From: Zygnema cylindricum
Taxonomy: Eukaryota > Streptophyta > Zygnematophyceae > Zygnematales > Zygnemataceae
DNA length: 64,000 bases
Direction: 5' to 3'
Assembly: GCA_037447655.1 (NCBI GenBank)
Contig: JBBHKE010000855.1
Span: forward strand, 124,001 to 188,000
Translations under genes and position numbers: made by a program
Notes under the pieces: model-generated
Seen by the model: only the letters and a program-made list of their open reading frames with translations
Databases searched by the model: none
Told to the model about the DNA's origin: nothing
Shown here: piece after piece, positions 12,601-24,814 of the stretch
Layout: each line of letters starts with the position of its first letter
Numbering within the stretch: position 1 is the stretch's first letter

Positions 12601-15600
12601 AGGAATAAGACAAGATGCTTTACCATCTACTGTGTATCGGAAGATTTCCTATCAAGATACAATATCGATTATCGGACAGCAAAGAAAGTTGATCAACCGT
12701 GTGGTGACTAGTAAATTGTTCGATATCTTCTTTCTATATTATATAGTATACAGGACATACTACTGAATATGCACTTTCGCAGTGTCGCATATCACAATCC
12801 TTTGTGGCACAAAATTACAGTATCCCAGTCCGGACTATGCGCACAAAAGGACAGCTATTCCAAGACAATTTCGAGGAGTCATTACGGTCATTACGGACTG
12901 TCCGATTGACCATTTTTTGGGCGATACGCAATAATGTTTAGTTTTTTTTGCGCCTTCGCTAAATAGATTCAGCCAATGTAAGTGCAATCCCACTTAAAGC
13001 GAATTTGGCCAGAAACGCATCGCACTTGATGTGATTATGACATTAGAAACTCCCGAAGTAAACGTGATCTCAGAATTTTCGTCACATCCAGATGTAATGC
13101 GTCACCACAGAGCATGGCGATATTATGTCGTAAATTGACACAATGTGGGAGCACTACACCGCCCATCCCAATTAGAGTTAATCACTCTAATTTCAGGTAG
13201 TATTCTTTTGACCCGAAATCATAAATAGTAAGTGACTTACAAAACACCACGTCGGAAAACATCATTTAGTGTCTAATACGTTTTGACGCTCATAATTCAC
13301 TAACACCTAAGAGGTGCGTAAAAATAAAAACCAATGAAACACTAACGAAAAGATAAAGTTTAAAGGTAAATTATCACAATATTTATTAATCGCTTTAGGA
13401 CCAACATAATATCGCGATAATTTTCTAATCCATATATTGAACCAATTTATCGATTATCGGTAAGTCAAAAAAAGGTACAATATCAGTTTGAGGCTCCGAA
13501 TAGACAACACTAGCTTTCAGTGTAAATAACACTAAATCAGTGTCAAACTATTCTGGCCAAAAGTCATTAAATAATAAAAATAACTATTTGAGAAAGTGGA
13601 CTACAATCCGCCACATGCTACACTAAATTAGTATTACACATTCAAATTTTGCATTTACACGAACACTCCCTAACCCTAATAGTTAGTGTTGTATAGTGAA
13701 CGAATTCAGGGTCTATATACCGCGAAATCGGTCCTTATCGACACTAATTTGTAATTTATCGCGTTTGCTGATAAATATTGAATATCGTGATAATCGATAG
13801 ATAATCTGTACGCGACTTTTTACCAGGCAGAAAGGATAACTCGCCAAATCTTCATTGACCACTTGATTTGCCGGATATTTTGCTTACAAAATCTGAAAAT
13901 TAATAATCAATGTACGAAGTCAAAATAAATTACGGTCCAGTACAGTGTAGCATACCATACTGAGAAACTTTTTTCAGCCTCGACGGTATGGAAAAAAACA
14001 TTAAAGAATACAGAAACAATATTACAGACATTGATGATATTGCAATATCAATATTGATATATCGCAATTATCGGGATACGATATCTTGAATCAACACATC
14101 AATGATCGAGACCCCCCAAAAAAGTACATATCAATTACTGGCAAACCTGCTCCATATACAACACAACTAATAGTGATGGGTAGTATAGTAGACTGAAACA
14201 ACACGCACTAAAGGCTACTGAAGATTAAATTTATCAGAAGGCATCTGCGCAGTAGAAGGTATCCAACAGATTTTCACTAAATTGTGTACCGTGCATAGTT
14301 ATTAGTGTCAATGACACGATAATTAATGCCCCTAAACTTTACCCTAAAACTTCAAATATTACTAATGACACTGATTGTTTTTTCCTTAATGCAAATTCTT
14401 TAAACGGTTCAGAATCAGCCACGACATTCGGAACTGAATTATAATTGACAACACTAACAAAAGCCCCACGCTATTTCTGGACATTAATAACGATTCACGG
14501 TGTACTCTGTTTTTGTACAGCTTCTGGAAGTAATGATCAATTTGAAATACCGATCAATTGATATCTGATTGCCAGAAATCCTAAAAAAGAATTTGAAAGA
14601 GACATAAAATTACATGCAAATAGTCAGCCTTTTCATTCACACGACATAATACATATAAGATACGTTTGCCAAGATTCTGTCATCTCCTACTGGCAGCTTA
14701 CCAGAGGATGGGTCGAACCTTCAAAACTTCTGAAACGAGCATAAGAGCCCCGCATGCAAACGCAGGAGGCTGTTGCAACGACACCTGTAAGATCATGATA
14801 CGTGCCCCAAGATTTTCAGTTCCGTCCACCGACACAGTACGTGAACAGACCCCTTCGTAAGGACAACCTTTCACTAATGCCAGTTTTTAGACAGGCAGAC
14901 GTATTGAATATTGTATAAAAAATCATTGTATACCAGGATAAGCCTTTGTATTGAGCAGAAAGCCATCACACTGTATAAACAGTTCTCCTAAGTGCTTCAC
15001 TCCACAGTTATCGACACACATCACAGCAGAATAAAAAGTCCACATTGACAGCATAAGGACGCCATTATCTCCAAAGGGCCCCATAGACAAGCATGATTTC
15101 TGACAGTGGAACTTTGTGTCTGTACGTTTTCATTGTAGGGTGATTATACATGAGGCATTACATGCATTACTTACCAGTAATTGCCATCATCGTACGGAAA
15201 AATGTACGAATACGACTATTACTGGACAATATTGCAAGTACTAGCGCATTAGTACCCTACTATTCTTGACAGAGAATCGTCACAGCTGAGTTACCTTTCC
15301 AATTCAGTAGGTGTAAGCCATGACTAACATCCCAAACAGCACCAGAGAATAAAACAAAGCTAGGTCACAGAACAGATTTTCACTATTTTCAGGAAACTGC
15401 ATATGCAGCGATTGTCGGCAAATACTACACCATGAATCGGTAGTAGCGTTCATAACACTAATTCCCTCCTCATTAATTTTGCCCTCTGAACACAAAACAA
15501 CGTTCATAATTTTTTTTTTTCTAAACGCTACTTATTTTTGCGGTTCACGATGACCACATCAATTGGACCGGAATTTCAATTATCAACATTAAAACAGTCC

Positions 15601-18600
15601 TCATACAAATTATTTCGGCGCTAATAGCAATTCACGGTGTACCATAGTAGATAGACCATGGAGTCTTCTATCACACTCTAGCAGAACTTTTAAGGAGCAT
15701 CAGATGTTCCCATTTATGCTCTGCAGAAGAACTCCCGATTGTGTGCTACCAACTCATGTGTCTGCCCCCAGAGAATGAAAATGAAACAAAATGAAAATAA
15801 AAATGAAAATGAACATGAACATGAAAATAAAAATGAAAGTGAAAATGAAAGTGAAAGTGAAAATGAAAATGAAAATGAAAGTGAAAGTGAAAGTATAAGT
15901 GAAAATGAAAACGAAAACGAAGATAATGGACATGAAAATGAAGATGAATATGAAATGGGGGTCTTTCAACTTTCGTCATTAAAACTCTTTTTAGCGCATC
16001 TGGTGGGCATACGGAAATGGAACTTCCTTGATGAACTTCCTCAGTGGTTGGTGAGGCCAACTGGGGGCCAGCTGTGACGGTTCAAAAAGTTCAAATGTCC
16101 GAGAAAAAAGTCAATAGTTGTTGATCTCAGACCAACGAAATTGAGCGACGACGAATGCAAAATCTGCACTCCAAAACAAGCTCTGACGAAATTTCGTAGC
16201 TTTTCACAGGGAAGGCTCAACGGCTCTTTCGTACAACTAGGTGCTTAAATGTTACTTCAGCAGTACGGCTTCTTACTTTGATGGTATGGTATGCAACAGC
16301 ATCCGTCTCGTCACGATATTTTTTCGTTTGACGTCACCTGTCGTCACCTGCTAGTTGTTGATTACCAGTCGTAACTACAGATTTGTTTCAACGAAATTTG
16401 CCAAAAGATTTTTGTGAAAGACCCCATGGACATGAAAATGAAAATGAAAATGAATGCTGATGAGGGATGTTCATGAAAAAAAAAATACCTGCAGAAGACG
16501 CTTTGCCATGGCAGCAATGCGTGCTGAATCAAGATCCGATTTCATTGCCTTAAACAGAATGCTCAAAAACATTGCTGCCTGAAATACCACAAAAGGGATT
16601 AAAAACAAACGGAGAAAAAATGTTCTTGTCAGAACACAAAAGGAAACAAACATAAAGTGAAGGATGTGACCTAGGTTTCGAAGATGCAGACAGAATTCAC
16701 AGCCAATTGCGTTTTCTCCAAAATCTGCATGATCGTGACATTCGAAAACTCGTTACAGCAACACAAATGCCGGTTTCTCAAATGAACCGTGATTGTTTAG
16801 TCCAACCCTTCTATCCATGAACAAAACCATAACCGAGCTTGAGGCACAAATACATGTACGGATGAAAACATGAAAGCACTTGTAATAAAAGTTGATGAAA
16901 CAAAAACCATAACAACATGATGATCAATATCAAATGGAGATGCTTTGAGAAGTACCACAGATAAACATGACAAAGACAAAACAAATAATTATGATGAATT
17001 TCAAAAATATACATGCTTTGAAAAGCCGCCATGGATGCTCTGCCAGTACCCAATACGGAAACTATAGAACCAGCAATAAAAAGTAGGGTGATAACGACTT
17101 AGAAAGACCTGAATCCAAAAACACAACAATCAACCAATTGCACCTTGGAGGACTTGGAGAGGGCGGGAGAGAGAAGAACGGCGTAGATCGCCCGATAGAA
17201 GCGTGCACTGACGGCCGATTGAGCGGCCAGGATTTGCTGCAGAAGCATGAGAGCCTGCACTCCTAGGTTGAAGCTGCTGGCATGGACCTGCAGAAACCAA
17301 GAACATCCATTCAGAGTTCAGTCTAGCTCATAGTTATGCCTAGCTCTGGTGGGAAATCATGTGTTTGGATAACCAAGATAACCAGGTATTTCTGTGCTTA
17401 ATCTCACCATACGAAACAAAGAAGGCGTGTGTTCTTGAATGACCCTCTCCACATCATCAGCGGCCACAAAGGGGAATGCTCGGTTAATACCAGTTAACAA
17501 AGCCGCCAATAGTCGCGAGTCGACCTCTGACTCTTCTACTTTCTGTTCTTGTCCAGCATTTTTCCCCCGCTTCAATTTCTTTGCTTGGCTTACAGCTCTT
17601 CCCTGTCTCCATCCTCCATTCATTTCATTCTTGTCTTCCTTGCCTCCCTTCTGGCTGCCTTCCTCCCTGTTTACGGAAGTGACCATCTTAAAGAGTGCAA
17701 AATAGAGATCAATCAGTTGGCGGGCAACGATTGGCCCATCCCCCTTGTTAGAGAGGACAATCTGATTCAGGAAAACAGCCGCATAATACTGCGCTCGTAG
17801 ACCGACGTGAGGTCGAAAAACGAAAAGATCAGCCTCTTGAACCACAATTCGTTTCATATTGGGATGGGCGGTAAGCAGCTGTCCAAGGTAGAATCCAGCA
17901 GTAGAAGCAACTTTCCGCTCCGGATCACCCAACTGCCTTCAACATCCCAAACATTTGAATCAGGAAAAACCCTCAAACTGTGAAAAACCAGCTGAAAACT
18001 ACAACGTTGCTTTTACTGGCGTTACTGTTAGCTCTTCTACAGCATATAAAGAGTAAAACACTGGGGGGGGCGCCAGTAACAACGGCCCATTTTTTAGGCT
18101 TATTATTACCGTACAAGCAACGTACAACCGAATAACGTCCATCACATGGATTACAGGCAGCCGCAGTATATTTGTCATACGTAATTACCCTGTTAAACTT
18201 ACAACAACATTAACACGAGCTTGCAGAGGAAATTGAACTCGAGCAGTATGTTTCGTTCCCCCTCAAAGCAGTCTCATAGTTGCAATGCATGGCAGGAGCA
18301 GCCTCAGACTGTACTTTTCAGCTCTCTCACTGTACTAACAATATTACTAGTTTCATCTCTCCCACCTTATTAATAAGGGCCGACAGAAGACGCCGTTCCT
18401 GCTCTGGTTTGCCTTTCAACAGCTCACATATTGCCTTCAGTGCTTTTTCCTTCAAAAACGAGAGAGGATCCTTGCTCGCTTCCTCAAGAGCTCCCATGAA
18501 ACGGTCATACCTGCTCCAAGTATAGCATTCCCCATCCATCATTTCCTTTACTATCCTTTCATTTCATCTCGTTTCATTTCATTTCATCTTTTTTGTGGCC

Positions 18601-21080
18601 AGTATTGTCCCAATCATCTCCTACCCCACAAATCAATGGCAAGAAAAATGAAGCCAGAAGAAAGACCGGAACTGCACCCGCATTGTCACTGCTGTACAAA
18701 TAAAAGAGCAAACAACCCAGGAGACGAGGAGCGTATGACACTGTCCTTGCCAAAGTGATACACTGCCCCCACCGGTATTAGAGTTGATCACTTTAATTCA
18801 AATAAGTGATTTTCGTAACCCGAAATCATAAGTGATAAAAACTATATTTAATGAAGTGGTAAAACATCATATAATGTAGCTAATTCTTATAAAGTGTCAA
18901 GACTAATAGAAACTAACTCTGGTAGTGATGTAAGGTCAGGTAAAAGCAAACAATCAAGACTATACCAGCCAAATGAACACTATGAGAGACATCAGTCCGT
19001 CAAATTTGGTTCCTTTCTCCCGTTAGATCGAACCTTATCCCTATCTACGTTCGGTGACTCACAGCCAGCCTCCAGTTACCTGACTGAGACCTCCTTCAGA
19101 GGTTCCTCCCTCTCCCCCTCCACCCTCCATGGCAGGCCAACCTCGGACGCACTATTCTGTTAACAGCGACAATACTGCCAAAAAAAGTGGACACCAGGTC
19201 GGCTTTTGTTTCTCCTTCTCTCCATTTCCCCTTTTTCACTTTATTTCTTTTTTCCTTGTCTGCTTTTCCTTTTTTCCTTTTCCCTTTTTCCTTTTTTCCT
19301 TTTCATTATAAGTCGGCTGCTCTGAGGCCCAAGGGCTCTGCTCGAGGCAAACTCCTGTCCCATGACCGAGAGAGGAGAAAGATCCCCTGAGCGTCCCTTG
19401 TATGCCCCTTCAAATTTTTGGTATCCAGAGGTATCTATCCAAGGTTATCAGATTCCAAACTAGAACAGGTACTACACTGCCTATAGCTATCAGTGTAACG
19501 GAAATATTAATGCAAATGCGGAATTATAAGGTATAACACTAAATTAGTATAGGGAGGCGTGGCTAATTGTAGTCCATTTCCTCCAACAGTATTATAAACA
19601 CTGTTTGGTGATTTATGGTAAAAAAAAAACCGCAACCGAATTAGCATTTTCGACACTAAGAGCGACAGGTAGTGTAGCTTTCGTGTCAGTGCTCAAAGCT
19701 GAATACCGTACCTTTCCTTCAGGAAGTCCTCCCAGACCCACAACAATAATATCCGCCTCCCAGGCTCTCCAGGCGGTAGCCGGTGAAGGGGCTGCTGGAA
19801 AAGATTCTTGAGTTTGCGATCCGGCAACAAGTTCGTAAGGAAAAGCTCACGCAAAGCATCCATAGAAATTGCCGTATGCCGCTTCCCACCCTTGGTGGTA
19901 GCCATTCCTGCTCCCAGATTGAACAAGGCTTTATATCGATGGAGACTTGCCTGACGAGCGCCGACAGAAATAAACAACCTGACTGACCTGCTGTCAGTGG
20001 TAAAGATAGTGCTCATTTCAAAGATTACACCAAATTCAAACACTCTGCAAAAGGCTAATTATAAAAAAATTATTATACTTACTTTGGCCAGTGATACTTG
20101 TAATCGTACACAAAACTGTTTGTACAATTTTCAATGCAATTGCTAGCCAGTAACCGCAGTAACAGTATAAGAATAATCAGTTGATTAACCTACTACATGT
20201 ACAACAAAACAACACATTGAAACAAAAAAGGCGTAAACTGACTCTACGCACCTAACAATGTATCCAAACTCCGAAAGTTTGCCACAGGATCATCCTGAAT
20301 CAACACGGTCATGGCGGCGATCCTGTCGGCCGTGGTTCCGGACTGGCGAGCAGTGGCCAGCCATCGGGCGTCACTGTCACTAGCGCGACTTCTGTCATGA
20401 CTTTCCTTGGCAAGTTGCAAAAGCTCCAGTCCTTCCTTCTTTTTTGCTTCCACAACCGCCTCCCAGTCGTCCCTCTGAGATGGCTCCACTGTCCAGGACT
20501 CTTCCACAGGAAGTAAGGCATTCAATGATTCGCTTAACGCCGCGTACCAGCTGACAGGAGGCAAAAGACTCGCATTCGAATCGCCTGACCTCCAGCTTAC
20601 CGATTTGACTCCCAAACTCTTTCCCATTGCCTTTGTTTTTGTTTCAGCTTCGATCAAGTTCGAGGCTGGAGGCATATCCTTAACCTTTTGCCATTGATTT
20701 TTTTTAGGTCCTGTATTTTTCCCTTCGTGTTTGTTATTCTTCTTACGGCCATCCCTAACATGGTCATTCTCTCCTTTACTCTCATTCTCAGAACCACGCA
20801 ACTTTTTTTGCCGGTTTCTCCCGTCCTTCACTTTGGCTCCCTTCTTAGAATCACGGTCTCTAGATATCGAGGTTCCTTTCTCCTTTTCCCCACTGTCATT
20901 CCGGTCCGACAGAGGTCCTTTCTTTCTGAAATCTCTATCATCGAATCCTGAGGAAATGGCTGACGACGAAAATCCAAGAGTGGCAGCAAATGATGCCACG
21001 TCATTCCGAATAGCGCTATCGTCCCCTGAGCTGCTTCGAGGTTTCCGTGGCTCTATTACCAGATCCTCGGCGGCACCCAT
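9614..21080 (-). CDS. SWA2: NOC1/CEBPZ-type ribosome biogenesis factor (SLOW WALKER2-like), 10 exons
   Basis: Nucleolar factor that, in yeast (Noc1/Mak21) and Arabidopsis (SWA2), acts with Noc2 in pre-60S assembly and export. Exons: 21080-20252, 19907-19712, 18510-18366, 17932-17408, 17287-17144, 16578-16489, 14784-14702, 12129-11656, 11188-10927, 10327-9614. All have GT/AG ends; the total is 3462 nt (1153 aa) with consistent phases. Exon 1 has DVASFAATLGF (27-37) and GFDDRDFRK (45-53), shared with plant homologues, then a Lys/Glu-rich stretch. Exons 2-7 carry the conserved helical/CBF region, including LLPDRKLKNL, EQERRLLSALINK, LGDPERKVAS and FACGALMLVSEVLKVRP. Exon 8 adds an acidic segment, exon 9 RASWWELQAMAAHAHPS. 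Exon 10 is acidic/Lys-rich and ends ASPFASAEEYAHLM. The ATG at 21080 sits in GCCATGG context. Length is slightly above the roughly 1050 aa usual for the family. Intron 8 holds a partial copy of exon 9. Confidence 0.95.
11320..11600 (-). repeat. Tandem partial copy of NOC1/SWA2 exon 9 and its upstream intron
   Basis: The segment around 11325-11375 repeats the 5' end of exon 9 with its acceptor. Intron sequence around 11500-11595 repeats that around 11228-11312 (ATGATGAAATAT / ATGGTGAAATAT, then the TTAAAAACTGTC end). The copy keeps a stronger acceptor than the real exon (CTTTTTTGTTTTCAG) but reads CCGGGCAGATTGA, an in-frame TGA three codons in. The units differ by an extra A/G-rich piece of about 90 bp. 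Confidence 0.75.
12225..12437. mobile_element. TA-TIR MITE, family A, in intron 7
   Basis: Ends TACACCATGAATTGTTATTAG and TAATAATGATTCACGATGTA. Lies in NOC1/SWA2 intron 7 (between exons at 14702 and 12129). Non-coding. Confidence 0.6.
13158..14110. mobile_element. Decayed MITE cluster in intron 7
   Basis: 13158-13340 resembles 18761-18905 (ACACCGCCC / ACACTGCCC start, TTAGAGTTRATCACT, CCCGAAATCATAA). A hAT-type right end GACAACACTA is at 13503-13512, preceded by CGATTATCGGTAAG. A hAT-type left end TAGTGTTG starts at 13684. GTGGACTACAATCCGCCACA near 13595 is the family A core. Boundaries cannot be set. Confidence 0.45.
14287..14504. mobile_element. TA-TIR MITE, family A, in intron 7
   Basis: Left TACCGTGCATAGTTATTAG, right TAATAACGATTCACGGTGTA. 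Non-coding; within NOC1/SWA2 intron 7. Confidence 0.65.
15426..15641. mobile_element. TA-TIR MITE, family A, in intron 6
   Basis: Left TACACCATGAATCGGTAGTAG, right CTAATAGCAATTCACGGTGTA. Non-coding; within NOC1/SWA2 intron 6. Confidence 0.7.
15776..15957. repeat. GAAAAT/GAAAGT hexamer repeat in intron 6
   Basis: Run of GAAAAT, GAAAGT and GAACAT units. It resumes at 16429-16453 after a transposon insertion, so the two parts were once continuous. The long Phe/His and Asn/Glu frames it produces are artefacts of the repeat. Confidence 0.85.
15958..16425. mobile_element. 468-bp TIR element inserted in the hexamer repeat
   Basis: TIRs GGGGTCTTTCA / TGAAAGACCCC with a 3-bp flank ATG on both sides (15955-15957 and 16426-16428). 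The GAAAAT repeat flanks it on both sides, giving a clear empty-site expectation. No transposase. The 3-bp duplication is not TWA, so the superfamily is open. Confidence 0.7.
18761..18905. mobile_element. MITE fragment in NOC1/SWA2 intron 2
   Basis: TACACTGCCCCCACCGGTAT then TTAGAGTTGATCACT. It parallels the copy at about 13158 and is distantly related to the AT-rich family A elements at 37042 and 63348. Ends are not clear. Confidence 0.45.
19473..19676. mobile_element. TA-TIR MITE, family A, in intron 2 near the exon 2 donor
   Basis: Left TACACTGCCTATAGCTATCAG, right CACTAAGAGCGACAGGTAGTGTA. The family core is reversed here (GTGGCTAATTGTAGTCCA at about 19559). It ends about 35 bp from the donor at 19711. 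Confidence 0.6.
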
Positions 21081-21131
21081 GGCGTCTAAGTTAAATGAAG
21101 GTCAACGACAAAGCAGAACCCGGTCGATGAT

Positions 21132-21139
21132 TTAGGGTT
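21132..21139 (-). promoter_or_regulatory. Telo-box (AACCCTAA) upstream of NOC1/SWA2
   Basis: AACCCTAA on the gene's strand, about 50 bp upstream of its ATG. Plant promoters of ribosomal-protein and nucleolar genes often carry this element near the transcription start, which fits the role of this gene. A single match is suggestive only. Confidence 0.5.
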
Positions 21140-21295
21140 AAAAGTTTTAGAACGGCATCCATGACAGTGTTCCGTGCCAAAATCTATCACATGAAATCAG
21201 CATACAGTGCGAAAATTACGTGCGCTTAAATCCTTACGGCTGCATAGGTGGTGGACTGGTGGGAGCTACAGTACAGTCCAGTACAGTACAGACTG

Positions 21296-21423
21296 TACAC
21301 CGCGAATCGTTATTAGCGTTATGAACTCTATATCGGCACCCCAAAATTTTGACATTAATACCTTAAATAGAATAAACTACACTATTTAAGTACGTGGACC
21401 ATAATCTGCCACATCTCCTGGCG
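21296..21423. mobile_element. Family A MITE, left part only
   Basis: Near-identical to 5291-5419 from TACACCGCGAATCGTTATTAG through the core CCATAATCTGCCACATCTCC. The right half is missing and is replaced by hAT-like sequence. Confidence 0.8.
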
Positions 21424-22298
21424 AGATGCAGGGTCCCTATATATCGCTCCGAGCCCAACAAATTCCTTATCGGCGATAGGTGGCAGAGGTCGCAAAAGTC
21501 AATTTTAGATAACCGAAACCGACCGTTTTTTTTTTTCAAAATCTGAGTACCCGACGCCCGACCGGGTTATGTCACGCTCCTAAATTGTTAACCGTTACCC
21601 GAAACGCGTTTACGAATATAAAAGTTAACCGAAACTCGATTTCTCGCGACTAACCGTACTCGCCTGTACCCGAAAAAATACAAAAATAGTGGTACATCTC
21701 CCTCATGCCTTCCCACGATACCAACAGTAGAAAGTACAAAAATGTTGGATAGCATGGACAGTACAAAACCTTCAATTTTTTTTCGTTTTTTGCTTACCCG
21801 ACCGTAACCGATTTTTTTTTTTTCGAATCAACCGCCCGAATCCGCCCGGCCCCCCAAATTTGGCAACCGAATCCGTTCCGGATCCGACGCGGGCGGTCGG
21901 TAAACGGCCGGTTACGGTTTCGGTTAACCGTTTGCGACCTCTACCATTGACACACAACAATCGAAAATATAGCACGCTATATAATAGTATTATACAATAT
22001 ACTGCAGTATATTTTTCACTATATATAACATAGCATGCCACGTATGACAACCTGTTCCGTACTTTGTATAACAAGGAATGGAAGTTTAGTGTAACGAAAT
22101 AAAACGTGCAACTGTACCGTATGAACTGTACAATTATTATCGATAGTTATCGAACAAGTGTTATCGCGACAAAAAATCGATAATATTGAAATTATCGCGA
22201 TAACACTGACGATATATCGTGCCAATACATCGATTATCAGTCGGCCTGAAAAAGGGACATATTGGTTATCGACAAGTGGTTACCGATACACAACACTA
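21424..22298. mobile_element. hAT-like element, right end kept, left end missing
   Basis: Right terminus CCGATACACAACACTA at 22283-22298 matches the 4424-5227 family. The interior has the same CGATATATCG-type palindromes. The left terminus is absent where it meets the truncated family A element, pointing to one deletion that removed both. Confidence 0.55.
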
Positions 22299-22479
22299 GC
22301 AAAACACACGAAGAATGTACAATGTGTCCTCCTAGAGCATGAGACTATGCCACACCAAATAACATATTTACAAATAACATTCTTACAATACTAGGTTGCC
22401 CGACTCAGGAACTATTACCATCATTTGTCACTATGCTCTTTCGAATAAGAGATAAAACATGGGAACACGGAAAGGCAGT

Positions 22480-22830
22480 GGAAAAACGTTGGCAATAAGT
22501 TGACATGAGACGGAGAGAAGGGTTAGAAGGTCCTTTTAACAACGAAAGATTAACACATACAATCACGTAATAGGTTGTCAAAAGACGAGTCTAACGTATT
22601 GAAAGTCTCCAAAGTAAAACATATGAAGTTGTCAGTCGGGCTCTGGTGCGCGTAGTCACGTTTTTTAAATGTTATTACATTAAATGCTACAATGTTGTAT
22701 ATAATGATATGTTTTAACAAACATGGGCTCCCATACAATTTGTGAAAACTACATCGGTGGGTGTCCATGGGACACTTCGCGCTTTGCTATGTCCTTTTCG
22801 TTGCTTACCATTGTAGTTATTGCATCTTGA
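22480..22830 (-). pseudogene. LINE-type C-terminal remnant, second copy
   Basis: Encodes DYAHQSPTDNFICFTLETF then NTLDSSFDNLLRDC, closely paralleling DYAHLDPLDRFTPIALEIF and GTLDSSFDNFLRDC at 52208-52639. DNA around it matches too (GACATGAGACGGAGAGAAGG / GACATGAGAGCTAGAGAAGG). Frame broken. Confidence 0.7.
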
Positions 22831-24727
22831 ACCATTCCGTGTGTTTTTATCCGCTCCCCAATTTGCGAGCAACAAAGTAAATGGAGGCCTTGGTATTTAT
22901 TCCTATAAATTTCAACATTTCCAATATTTCAACAAATTTAAGAGGTTGTGATAGGCTAAAGTTTCTATTGGTGTGGAGTTTGCAGGCTGGGGAAAATCAC
23001 AAAAGTTTCCTACTTTCTTTTGCCGCTTTGTTTTTGAACGAGTAATAACTTTTTCGATCCAGTCTTTCCTTGTACCCCCCATAGTGTTATCTAGAGGTGC
23101 ATAAAAAAAATATGTTGGAAAAATTGTACACTTCTTTGATGTTTTGGAAGTGCATAATTTTCTTACAATTTTTTTTTCATGGGTGTCCACAAAGCAATTT
23201 GGATTCCTCTCCTGTACTATTTCCAGGGATTTGTACCACCGTAAGGTCCACCCTTTTAGACTCAAATTCAGTTCAATATTTAATTTTGATTCGTTAGAGA
23301 TCCGATATTTTAATCACTAATATTTCTAAGATTCGAAATCTCGTCAACAATGTTTTTCCCAAAAATATAAACCGTGGAAACTCCGATAACAAATCATGTT
23401 CATTTAACCTTCATTAAAACACAATGTTGTATTTTAAGTCAATTTAACTCTGTGGTACTCACTAAAGAAGCCCAACTTGCAGGTTGTGACTTAGCATGTG
23501 ACGTTGCATAAGAAGTTGTAAGTCATCTTATTTAACATAAATTCTACGGGGTAAATGAGGAGACAATAGTCCTTGTCACATCTGAACAGACTTACCTGGC
23601 CCAATAACTTTGTTTAATTTTCCACTCACCATATTCATGCATCTAAGTTGTGCAATTTGTTCTGATATGTGCAACCAATAGTATCAAATACTTCAGTGCA
23701 AACAGTGATTTTCAAACTACCAGTTTCGTGCTTTGGAGTTCTTATAGATTATACTAAAACTGTTGTTGCACCTGGTGAAAACGTGTTTGTTTTAGTTACA
23801 CCTAACTCGTCATGTTTTATTATTTTTATGTTTTGTTATTGTTTTCTTTTTCGGAAGATCGTTCACATTAACGTAGAGTATAAATTATAAGATCACAAAA
23901 CCTTTTGTTAAAAATACTAGAAAATGTTAGTACAATAAAGGTGGATTTCATGTATTTAAATATACTCGTCACTCGTTGGAAATAGATGACCAACATACTA
24001 TATATATGCTCCACTCACTAGCATTTGGCAACTTTAATCAACCATATGGATTCAATTGGACATTCAATCACGACATATGAGCGTGCCCGTTATGCCATTT
24101 GCATACAAGTTAAAATGCACGGACAAGCACCACCAGATAAGAATGGTTATAATATATTTATTTACTTAGCCAACGTTTTAAATTCGATCTACTGGCCAAA
24201 GCAGGATCCATTTCTGTCTCTTTCTGCTTAACATTTCCATTCAGGCTTCATAACACTCACCAGTCACCTCATTGTGTACACGTGTGTTGCATTCAATCTC
24301 TAGTTTATATTTTCTCTAATACCTTAAATTGACCTAATACTAGATGAAGTCGAGTTACATTATACGAGCCAATAAATCTTGAACCTTTCAGGAAAAATAT
24401 GGCTCATGCCAATCGGTAAAATTATGTAATTGCATGTATTCCACATGCAAATGAATAATTTGATACCGTTAACACTCTCATTTTTTCTTCACATGGTTTC
24501 ATGTACTTGCAGTTGTTAAACACGGAAAGCATACAACAATTGAACATGGATGGATGTACTTTTTGAAACTCCATATTAAGCCTAGAAAAGCTATCACAAT
24601 TTGAAGATTTGAACATAATTTTTACATTGATAAATAAATATTGCAAATTTTATCGTTAGTCATGTCAATATGACGAAACCTAACGCGCTATGTTACGATA
24701 AAACTTAGCATAAAAGTTAAAAGTTTG
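22830..24727. other. Intergenic stretch with one unrecognised frame
   Basis: A 117-codon minus-strand frame (23265-22912) ends LLKYWKC and has a Lys/Thr/Cys-rich middle. I do not recognise it and it may be a transposon remnant. The rest is AT-rich with no supported feature. Confidence 0.3.
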
Positions 24728-24814
24728 ATTTCAACATTGGTGGATATTTGGATGAAGGTAAAATTTAGACCAAATCAAATTTTTTTAACATTTTTTAAAA
24801 CTATCTATTTTGAC
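24728..24814. repeat. Dispersed repeat, copy 1
   Basis: About 87 bp matching 27451-27538 at most positions (CATTGGTGGATATTTGGATG, then GGTAAAATTTRGACC, ending CTATYYATTTTGAC). Element type unknown. The flanking 24.8-25.7 kb holds nothing I recognise. Confidence 0.7.

Noticed and set aside
15739-16077. Asn/Glu/Ser-rich and Phe/His-rich frames
   Set aside because: Produced by the GAAAAT hexamer repeat inside a NOC1/SWA2 intron.
15980-16080. Missing NOC1/SWA2 exon between exons 6 and 7
   Set aside because: The frame does not match the family; the true exon lies at 14784-14702 and fits both phase and homology.
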